Origin: an uncultured Eubacteriales bacterium
Lineage (GTDB): Bacteria; Bacillota; Clostridia; Christensenellales; UBA1242
DNA length: 12,141 bases
Assembly: GCA_949096025.1 (NCBI GenBank)
Contig: CARXKP010000034.1
Coordinates: 1-12,141, forward strand
Reading direction: 5' to 3'
Below are positions 6,830-12,141 of this stretch, one piece after another (position 1 is the first letter of the stretch; each line of letters begins with the position of its first letter). The notes under the pieces are model-generated. The model had not been told where the DNA came from, made no database searches, and saw nothing but the letters and a program-made list of their open reading frames with translations. Position numbers and translations under genes: made by a program.

Positions 6830-6904
6830 TGGAGCTGATGGCGGGAATCGGACCCGCGACCCCCACCTTACCAAGGTGATGCTCTACCTCTGAGCCACAT
6901 CAGC
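6830..6904 (-). tRNA. tRNA-Thr (anticodon GGT)
   Basis: A 75-nt cloverleaf including an encoded CCA. Acceptor stem GCTGATG/CATCAGC with discriminator T; D arm GCTC/GAGC; anticodon stem TCACC/GGTGG with loop TTGGTAA, so the anticodon is GGT, reading ACC and ACU threonine codons. The T stem is GCGGG/CCCGC with loop TCCGATT. Position 55 is C rather than the near-universal T (pseudouridine 55), an oddity. It lies between the 107-residue gene and the HAD gene on the same strand. No strong promoter is seen in the 70 nt upstream, so it may be processed from the transcript starting near 7323. Confidence 0.95.
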
Positions 6905-6908
6905 ACGC

Positions 6909-6964
6909 AAAACCAAATATTTGACGAATTTTTAATTAGTTAAATTGCGTAAAACTTTGGTTTT
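6909..6964. repeat. Inverted repeats between the tRNA and the 107-residue gene
   Basis: AAAACCAAA (6909-6917) is the exact inverse of TTTGGTTTT (6956-6964). ACGCAA (6905-6910) is the inverse of TTGCGT (6945-6950). The two pairings are mutually exclusive in part. Neither is followed by a U-tract on the minus strand, so this is not a standard terminator. It could be a processing hairpin ahead of the tRNA. Confidence 0.4.
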
Positions 6965-6974
6965 AAATTAAAAT

Positions 6975-7298
6975 TTATAGTTCATTATAATGATTATCTA
7001 AATATTCATTAAGATCTTTTTTATAGTTTGTATTTTCAAGGGTGTTGCACATATAGTTTTGAAATTTCTTTTGATCATATTTTGATGGATCGGAATTGTA
7101 TATTTTAATGAGTTCAAACTCAGTAAATTCAGTGACAATATCATCGCCATTTTTAGTTTTTCCGTGAACAGCCTTGAGTTTTCCATTATATATCGAATAT
7201 GGCAGATTTTCAATATCTTCACGTTGGCTAATTCTCATTTCAACAAAGAAATCACGAATTTGTTTTTGAGTCATATTCTCTAAGTAATATTTTTTCAT
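6975..7298 (-). CDS. Small hypothetical protein (107 residues)
   Basis: I do not recognise this protein. It is soluble, charged and without membrane segments. The N-terminus (MTQKQIRDFFVEMRISQREDI-like, about residues 9-29) looks helical and the centre is short strands. The C-terminal third is rich in Asn, Tyr and Lys. The start is well supported by an AGAGGTG site before the ATG and by a strong promoter at 7330-7358. It is separated from the four-gene operon upstream by 92 nt containing that promoter, so it is probably an independent unit, although read-through from the operon is possible because no terminator is seen after 7391. The 70 nt downstream lead into the tRNA. No function is proposed. 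Confidence 0.7.
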   Translation of the reverse strand: MKKYYLENMTQKQIRDFFVEMRISQREDIENLPYSIYNGKLKAVHGKTKNGDDIVTEFTEFELIKIYNSDPSKYDQKKFQNYMCNTLENTNYKKDLNEYLDNHYNEL

Positions 7299-7329
7299 AT
7301 TTCACCTCTTATTTGGTTTTTACTTTATA

Positions 7330-7358
7330 AGTATATCAAAACCTATCTTTACTGTCAA
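7330..7358 (-). promoter_or_regulatory. Near-consensus promoter for the 107-residue gene and possibly tRNA-Thr
   Basis: Minus strand TTGACA (7358-7353), 17 nt, TATACT (7335-7330), preceded by TGA. Predicted start is near 7323, about 25 nt before the ATG at 7298, leaving room for the AGAGGTG ribosome site. Confidence 0.8.
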
Positions 7359-7390
7359 TAATTTCTTTAATTTTTCTTTTAAGATAAGGG

Positions 7391-8983
7391 CTATTTACAG
7401 GCGAGTAGACTTGTCAAATGCCATTGGCAAATATCTTCAAGAGTGTTTTCATCTTTAAAGCCAATGCTTTTCATAAGTAAATAAACTGAGTTATTTAAAT
7501 CTTTTAATTTAATTTTTACTTTTAATGATTTATAAAATTCTAAATTTAATTTCCATAGATTTATTGAAAATTCCATTTGGCTATCGGGGTGTATGCTTGC
7601 CCTAGTAGATAAGTTAACATAAGGGAGCATATATGGAGAACGAACGATAGTTCTATTTGGAAGTTTTGTAACAAGCCCACTATTATTAGCGCCAACAATA
7701 AAATCTCTTAAGTCTACAACATCAAAGTATTTTTCTTTTAAAAGGCTAGAGAGAAGAAATATATCATTAATTTTGATATCTTTTGGCAATAACGCTTTTA
7801 CGCTTTTCAATGTTGAACCGCTTACACTATCATCATCAACAAGAGTGTATTCTCCGCTTTTTATAATTTTTATTTGTTCTTCAAGTGGTGGCAAGCCACT
7901 TCTTGAAAGCATACGGTTATAATGAAATTGAGGAGAGGAAATATCAAATTCACGACTGATTGAAAGGTTATAAGTGCCATTAAAATAACTATCAAGACTT
8001 ATAGTTTTTTTATCTTTAAGGATATTGTTTGCCATTTCTAATTGCTTAGAAACTTCACGAGTAATTATTGTAACATTTTTTCCAAACTCTTTTTGATAGA
8101 GTTTAATTAATCCAGTTTTAAAAGTTTGCCTTGCTTTTTCAAGATTATCTTTATTGACCACCTTTAAAAAATTATCAAAGGGGAGTAACTCCTCATCTCT
8201 TATTAAAAAATTACCTTCAAGTTTTGAACTGACATTATTGTTATTGTCCTCTTTGTTTCTTATAAATCTAGAGGACAATTTAAAAGATTCATCAAAATTT
8301 TCAATAAAAATGCAGTTTTTGCTTATAATTTTCGCTTTTGCCGAATAAAAATCTTCACTTTTAGTATTTCGGTTAATGCAAATGCCTATGCCGTCTTCTT
8401 CAAAGCAGTAGTTAAAATAAGCATTATCAGCTCCAAAAACATAAGCGACTTTAATTCTTTTATCAACGTGTAATTGTAAATATTTTTCAAGCCTATCTAT
8501 TACGCTTGTAAAGTTTATATAACTTTTAACATAAATACTTTCCCAAGTATCAATCATAAGCCAATTAGAATTTTTAACTGTATTTTGACAATCAATAATT
8601 CTTTGACCTAAAGTAGAGGAGTAATAAGGTTTAGTGGAAACATAATCTTCGTGCGAAGGAGAGAAATATCCGCCTAAAACAGTACAGCCTAGTTTTTCAA
8701 GATGGGCTTTTGCTAGTTCCATCATATTAATATGTCCTTCGTGAATAGGCAAAAAACCTCCAGTTGAAAGCAATACAACTGGATTTTTTACATTGTTTAA
8801 ATTTTGCAGAAGTTTTCCAACGGGAGTGGTTAAAAGATTGAGATTGTAAAAGTCTTTTGCTTCCACTTGGCTATCAATAAAGCCAGCATCAATCAAAAGA
8901 TTAAAATCTTTATACTTTTCGTAAACTTTGCTATAAAATCTATCATTTTTGATTTTTTTTAATAAATTTTCGTTAATTTCCAT
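7391..8983 (-). CDS. Bifunctional NMN-adenylyltransferase-like / phosphoribosyltransferase-like protein
   Basis: A 530-residue protein with two recognisable parts. About residues 65-245 are a nucleotidyltransferase of the NadD/NMNAT type: STGGFLPIHEGH (73-84) holds the GxFxPxHxGH ATP-binding motif, FGADNAYF (183-190) is the family's central strand, and LSSRFIR (236-242) is the ISSTxIR motif. About 295-455 look like a type I phosphoribosyltransferase, with the PRPP-binding loop as LVDDDSVSGST (381-391). The first 60 residues and last 70 are unassigned. NMNAT joins AMP from ATP to nicotinate or nicotinamide mononucleotide; a PRTase makes the mononucleotide from a base and PRPP, so the fusion could do consecutive steps. 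NadD alone is about 190-215 residues. It is last in a four-gene operon, 29 nt after a NadE-type gene. The fusion is seen; the base used is inference. Confidence 0.75.
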   Translation of the reverse strand: MEINENLLKKIKNDRFYSKVYEKYKDFNLLIDAGFIDSQVEAKDFYNLNLLTTPVGKLLQNLNNVKNPVVLLSTGGFLPIHEGHINMMELAKAHLEKLGCTVLGGYFSPSHEDYVSTKPYYSSTLGQRIIDCQNTVKNSNWLMIDTWESIYVKSYINFTSVIDRLEKYLQLHVDKRIKVAYVFGADNAYFNYCFEEDGIGICINRNTKSEDFYSAKAKIISKNCIFIENFDESFKLSSRFIRNKEDNNNNVSSKLEGNFLIRDEELLPFDNFLKVVNKDNLEKARQTFKTGLIKLYQKEFGKNVTIITREVSKQLEMANNILKDKKTISLDSYFNGTYNLSISREFDISSPQFHYNRMLSRSGLPPLEEQIKIIKSGEYTLVDDDSVSGSTLKSVKALLPKDIKINDIFLLSSLLKEKYFDVVDLRDFIVGANNSGLVTKLPNRTIVRSPYMLPYVNLSTRASIHPDSQMEFSINLWKLNLEFYKSLKVKIKLKDLNNSVYLLMKSIGFKDENTLEDICQWHLTSLLACK

Positions 8984-9012
8984 TATTTTTTAAGTTATTA
9001 TAATAATTTTTT

Positions 9013-10008
9013 TTATTTTCTCATAATTTCAGTAATTATTCTATGATAATTCTCCCAGCCATCTTTTGCAGAGGAATCCCATAAATCAAGATGAATAGCA
9101 GGGGATTTTGACATATATTTATGTAAGTTATATCTATGCAGATTTTCAAGATTTGAAGCATAAAGTTCAAATTGCTTTTTTGCTTCTTGTGAAAGTGAGG
9201 AAAAAATTTTTTCTTTTTTATCCTCCTCAAAGTTAATATAGTTTAAGTAATATTCTACAAAATCATAAGGAGCGCCAAATACCATTTCATCGCTTCTGTT
9301 ATCGTACATATCTCCACTTGGAGTTACTTCAATAATACTTTTTGGAACTTCAAGCTCCTTTGCGACTTTGTATACTTCAGATTTATGAATGTCAGAGATT
9401 AATTGAAGATCAACCATTCCGTCTGAAGCCTTTCCAATATAACCAAGATAAGTTCCTTCATCACGATTTGTTGTTCCGCAGATTACGGCATTAAGCCCCT
9501 CTTGGCAAAGAAGACTAGTAGTGTAATATAACACAGGTGTACGACTATATGGTCCGAGTTGTCCAATAGCCCAAGCCTGCCCAGTGATGCCTATTTCACT
9601 TTCAAGGGTATTTCTAATAAGTTGATTTATATCAGACAGGTCAATAATATGTGGTTTTAATCCAAGAACCTTGCAAAGTTCTACCCCACGACTTGTTGCC
9701 TTGTCTTGGTTAGTTACACCAATAGATTTTTTTATTGGGAGAAGCAAGGGAACTATTTTTTTAATAGGTGAGTTTTCTATTTTTGAAGCATAATTGACAA
9801 GAGCAAGTACAACAGCAGAGTCTATTCCTCCGCTAACAGCAACAACACAAGATTTTAAATTGAATTTACTCATATAGGCGTTTAGTAAGTTTGCTTTTTG
9901 CTCAATGTAATCTTTTGCAACAAAGTTTTTTTCTTTTCTTAGATTTTCAACGAGATTTTTTATTTCATCACAAATTGGTTTTGAACTTTGTTTATTATAT
10001 ACTTTCAT
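9013..10008 (-). CDS. Divergent NadE-type NAD synthetase (N-type ATP pyrophosphatase)
   Basis: 331 residues from ATG 10008, chosen because it overlaps the upstream TGA (ATGA) and follows AAGGAGG at 10024-10018; the longer frame lacks such a site. NadE adenylates the carboxylate of nicotinate adenine dinucleotide and amidates it with ammonia. The PP-loop is VAVSGGIDSAVV (56-67), GTTNRDE (178-184) matches the NadE GT-N/D-x-x-E segment, and TPSGDMYDNRSDE (229-241) matches the K-x-P-[ST]-A-x-L...DE signature. No glutaminase domain is present, so it would use free ammonia. Differences: the NIxARxRM helix typical of NadE reads GQLGPYSRTPVLYYTTS (149-165), and about 60 extra C-terminal residues follow the usual end. 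It sits between a radical SAM gene and an NMNAT-like gene. It could be a true NAD synthetase or one acting on a related acid. Confidence 0.8.
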   Translation of the reverse strand: MKVYNKQSSKPICDEIKNLVENLRKEKNFVAKDYIEQKANLLNAYMSKFNLKSCVVAVSGGIDSAVVLALVNYASKIENSPIKKIVPLLLPIKKSIGVTNQDKATSRGVELCKVLGLKPHIIDLSDINQLIRNTLESEIGITGQAWAIGQLGPYSRTPVLYYTTSLLCQEGLNAVICGTTNRDEGTYLGYIGKASDGMVDLQLISDIHKSEVYKVAKELEVPKSIIEVTPSGDMYDNRSDEMVFGAPYDFVEYYLNYINFEEDKKEKIFSSLSQEAKKQFELYASNLENLHRYNLHKYMSKSPAIHLDLWDSSAKDGWENYHRIITEIMRK

Positions 10009-10877
10009 AGAAGAATACCTCCTTCCTTTTCCCATTCATAACGAATATGTCCGTCTGGGAAGAAAATAAGTTGTCTACCATTTTCAGGATTTTCATCTCT
10101 TGTATTGATATTTAGTGGCAGAGAGTACATTACATTTTGTCCATTAACATCATAAACGGTTCCAATACGATTATAAACAAGAAGTTTAGTGCCTACATTA
10201 TCTAGATAAGCTCTAATTTCTTCTTTCTTTTCATCGGTAAGTTTATTTATTATAATCCAATCGTGTGCAGATTGGCGTCTAAACTCATCATTTACAGGTC
10301 TAAGAGTAACTTGTTCAACTTTATTATCCTTAGCAAAATTGATAAAATTTTGTATTTCTTCGGTTGTATCCATCATATCTTTGCACATAACACAGGTAAG
10401 TCTAAGAGAAAAGCCTATTTCGTGAAGATAAGATATAAGGTCTGGAAGATCGATATAGTCACTTTCTGGCTGGTATATTTTTTGGTTAACTTCTTTTCTA
10501 TGGCTTACAACTGAAATTGTAATTGTTGTAAGGCCAAGTTCGTACCATTTTCTTAGATAACTATCATATTTTTCTTTGTTTTTTGCAACAAGGATGCAGT
10601 TTGTTTGAAGTTCAATGAAAGGGAAGTTGAACTTGCTGAGTTCGCTAAGATAGTCGGTTAGTTGGTCTGGAAATAAGAGAGGTTCACCTCTACCTGTAAG
10701 CATAACAGTATCGACACCACATTTATTTGCATAATTGCAGGCAATGCGGAAGTTTCTAAAGTTTACTTTTGGACTAACCATATTTTCTTTTGTTGGTTTG
10801 CAACCAGAAACACAGAAAGGGCAGGAAGCAATACACGCTTCATTTCCTACTACAACACTAAATAATTTAAATTTCAT
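10005..10877 (-). CDS. Radical SAM enzyme
   Basis: A 290-residue protein with the CxxxCxxC iron-sulfur motif at Cys15, Cys19 and Cys22 (a further Cys26 follows). Next comes the SAM-contacting TGRGEPLL (61-68, GGEP equivalent). The barrel strands end near LTCVMC (residues 159-164) and VTLRPVND (191-198). It would cleave SAM reductively to a 5'-deoxyadenosyl radical. There is no long Cys-rich C-terminal SPASM region, so one 4Fe-4S cluster is expected. It starts at ATG 10877 after AAGGAGA, 13 nt downstream of the PLP-fold gene, and its stop overlaps the NadE-type start by 4 nt, so it is translationally coupled to NAD-type chemistry. The early part (SCPFC, GEPLLFP) resembles the MoaA/PqqE-like and activase branches, but no subfamily can be named. 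The substrate is unknown. Confidence 0.85.
   Translation of the reverse strand: MKFKLFSVVVGNEACIASCPFCVSGCKPTKENMVSPKVNFRNFRIACNYANKCGVDTVMLTGRGEPLLFPDQLTDYLSELSKFNFPFIELQTNCILVAKNKEKYDSYLRKWYELGLTTITISVVSHRKEVNQKIYQPESDYIDLPDLISYLHEIGFSLRLTCVMCKDMMDTTEEIQNFINFAKDNKVEQVTLRPVNDEFRRQSAHDWIIINKLTDEKKEEIRAYLDNVGTKLLVYNRIGTVYDVNGQNVMYSLPLNINTRDENPENGRQLIFFPDGHIRYEWEKEGGILL
10018..10024 (-). promoter_or_regulatory. Ribosome binding site inside the radical SAM gene, deciding the NadE-type start
   Basis: AAGGAGG on the minus strand, 9 nt before ATG 10008, within the last codons of the radical SAM gene. It supports the ATGA-overlap start over an in-frame ATG 27 nt further upstream. Confidence 0.75.
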
Positions 10878-10890
10878 AAATTTCTCCTTT

Positions 10891-11961
10891 TTATTTTATT
10901 ATATCATATACGATTTGCAGTTCATCACCGTGAGGTATGTAAAATTCCTCAAAATATGCACCTGCATTTTTTATGATTACTTCTTGATTTTCTTTGAATA
11001 AATTTGCAAATTCTTTTTCTATATAATATTTGCCTAAATAATCGACAGAGTCCCCAGATCCGCCATAAACATAAATTTTAGTCATTCCAAATTTTATATG
11101 AGGTGAAAGATGAATAGTTTTGCCGTTTATGGTAAGGATAAAATCGAATTTTTTATTATACAGCACTCTGTCAAGCATACCGCTAAAAATACCATTTTTG
11201 AGAATTAATGATTTTCTTTTACCGTATTTAAATCTTACGATTGAAGTTTTAAGATCAATTGCTCCATACAACATATATTCGCCTGGTTCTAAAAATACAG
11301 TTTTTAGTTGCAGGGATTGTTTAATATTTTTTATCAATTTTTCATTTATTGAGGTTGCTTTTTTAATGCCGGCGATAGTTAAAAATTTTATATTATCTTT
11401 AGAAAACTTTTTCTCAATAAATTTAAGCATTCTTTTTAGTGAATTATTTTTATTATTTATTTCTTTTGGTAGATAGAAACTTATTCCATAATCTATGTTA
11501 TATTTTTCAATAAATTTAATCATCTGTTTAATTTCTTCCGAATTCGCACCAATGTGAGAATGTAAATGAAATTCCTCATTTACTGATAATCTAAAAAATA
11601 ATTTACATTTTTTTATATCAGCATATTTAGAAAAATTGCTGAGTGCCGTCAAATTATCAAAGGTAAAAAATCGAACATTATTATCGTAAAGAGTTTTTAC
11701 TATGTCATTAGTGGCAATGGTATTAATTAATATAATTTTATTTGGTCTAACACCTAAATTGTAAAGTTTTGTAAAGTGTTTTAAATTGCTAATTGAAAAA
11801 TAATTTTCTCCGCATTCAATTTGCTCTTTAAGTATTGTTAAAACGGGCAGGGTTGAATTGGTTTTCATAGGATAACAAATGTTTCCAAGTCGAGAGTATT
11901 TTTCAAAGTTTTCTTGCAACACTTTTTCTTTTATAATAAAAATATTCTGTCGGTCTTCCAT
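10891..11961 (-). CDS. Fold-type III PLP protein related to ornithine/diaminopimelate decarboxylases, divergent
   Basis: 356 residues from ATG 11961, which follows AAGGAG at 11971-11966; a longer frame to 12018 would begin inside the -35 element. The barrel starts with CYPMKTN (29-35), equivalent to the YAxKAN motif with PLP lysine Lys33. Later landmarks of the family are LEPGEY (224-229, Glu225 for the pyridine nitrogen), YGGSGDSVD (299-307, Asp304) and KNAGAYFEEF (331-340, Tyr336). Several active-site positions differ from ornithine, arginine and diaminopimelate decarboxylases. SFH is SFY (161-163), the Gly-rich phosphate loop reads TIAGIKKATS (195-204), the Arg of EPGR is Glu228, and the Cys of CDxxD is Gly303. 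It heads the operon with the radical SAM and NadE-type genes. It may decarboxylate an unusual amino acid, racemise, or bind PLP without the classic reaction. Confidence 0.75.
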   Translation of the reverse strand: MEDRQNIFIIKEKVLQENFEKYSRLGNICYPMKTNSTLPVLTILKEQIECGENYFSISNLKHFTKLYNLGVRPNKIILINTIATNDIVKTLYDNNVRFFTFDNLTALSNFSKYADIKKCKLFFRLSVNEEFHLHSHIGANSEEIKQMIKFIEKYNIDYGISFYLPKEINNKNNSLKRMLKFIEKKFSKDNIKFLTIAGIKKATSINEKLIKNIKQSLQLKTVFLEPGEYMLYGAIDLKTSIVRFKYGKRKSLILKNGIFSGMLDRVLYNKKFDFILTINGKTIHLSPHIKFGMTKIYVYGGSGDSVDYLGKYYIEKEFANLFKENQEVIIKNAGAYFEEFYIPHGDELQIVYDIIK

Positions 11962-11965
11962 AATA

Positions 11966-11971
11966 CTCCTT
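11966..11971 (-). promoter_or_regulatory. Ribosome binding site of the PLP-fold gene
   Basis: AAGGAG on the minus strand with a rather short 4-nt gap to ATG 11961. It lies inside the transcript predicted to start near 11983, whereas the longer frame to 12018 would need to start within the promoter. Confidence 0.7.
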
Positions 11972-11989
11972 ATTGTTATTATTAATACG

Positions 11990-12018
11990 ATAATATCAAA
12001 GCGCGCTAAAAATGTCAA
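11990..12018 (-). promoter_or_regulatory. Near-consensus promoter of the four-gene right-hand operon
   Basis: Minus strand TTGACA (12018-12013), exactly 17 nt, TATTAT (11995-11990), preceded by TGA. Start is expected near 11983, 22 nt before the ATG. The spacer contains the palindrome AGCGCGCT (12000-12007), the only GC-rich block in the surrounding 150 nt and a candidate operator. Confidence 0.8.
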
Positions 12019-12141
12019 GTATAAATAGCAAATTTTATTTAAATATAATCACATTTTTTATTTTTAATATTTTATAAAATTAAAAAAATATTTTTTTTGA
12101 ATTTTATACGAAAAATTATGTTTTTCCCTTATATAATAAGG
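12019..12141. other. Very AT-rich right edge without a recognised gene
   Basis: Almost only A and T with long T and A runs. A TATAAT at 12132-12137 on the plus strand could be the -10 of a divergent gene beyond the window, but no matching -35 is visible. Nothing else can be supported. Confidence 0.35.

Noticed and set aside
6764..6874. Longer N-terminus for the HAD protein, starting within the tRNA
   Set aside because: The first residues are a translation of the tRNA T-arm and have no ribosome site. ATG 6763 has a good one and leaves the first HAD motif intact.
6830..6904. tRNA-Thr as an integration site for a mobile element
   Set aside because: No integrase gene, no flanking direct repeat of the tRNA 3' end and no composition shift are visible in the window.
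11120..11476. 118-residue plus-strand frame inside the PLP-fold gene
   Set aside because: It is a shadow of the real minus-strand gene; it has no ribosome site and no motif.
5551..11961. DapB-like and LysA/ODC-like proteins as parts of one lysine pathway
   Set aside because: They lie in separate operons on opposite strands, both have altered catalytic segments, and no other lysine gene is present.

Overview
The window reads as a very AT-rich bacterial chromosome segment. Strong AAGGAG-type ribosome binding sites, an encoded CCA end on the tRNA and sigma-70-type promoters fit an uncultured Firmicutes-like organism. TGA is used as a stop in the ATGA overlaps at 4906-4909 and 10005-10008, so this is not a mycoplasma-type code. 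No transposase, integrase, CRISPR array or phage structural gene is visible. The exact lineage cannot be read from this stretch.

Left part (1-4034): a plus-strand RdgB/HAM1-type NTP pyrophosphatase (266-847) converges on a minus-strand pair at a shared bidirectional terminator (864-894). The pair is an 807-residue adenosine-deaminase-fold protein with an extra C-terminal Rossmann-like region (1576-3999) and a 211-residue unknown protein (928-1563). The deaminase promoter is positioned so that its transcript should start at the A of the ATG (leaderless), and an 8-bp inverted repeat covers the promoter spacer.

Middle part (4139-6272): a tight three-gene plus-strand operon encodes a putative helix-hairpin-helix DNA glycosylase-like protein, a uracil-DNA-glycosylase-fold protein and a DapB-like reductase. 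The first two genes overlap by 4 nt and the third abuts the second. The operon ends at a bidirectional terminator shared with a minus-strand HAD phosphatase gene. Upstream of the HAD gene are tRNA-Thr(GGT) and a 107-residue unknown gene with its own good promoter.

Right part (7391-12018): a four-gene minus-strand operon starts from a near-consensus promoter with a GC-rich palindrome in its spacer. It encodes, in order, a divergent fold-III PLP (ornithine/diaminopimelate decarboxylase-like) protein, a radical SAM enzyme, a divergent NadE-type synthetase, and a protein joining an NMN-adenylyltransferase-like domain to a phosphoribosyltransferase-like domain.

The shared theme is nucleotide and cofactor chemistry: NTP hygiene, purine deaminase fold, base-excision folds, nucleotidase-like HAD, PRPP use, dinucleotide formation and amidation. 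The right-hand operon is the best candidate for an undescribed system. Its parts could assemble a pyridine-type base, PRPP and ATP into NAD or an NAD-like dinucleotide, but the substrates are inference.
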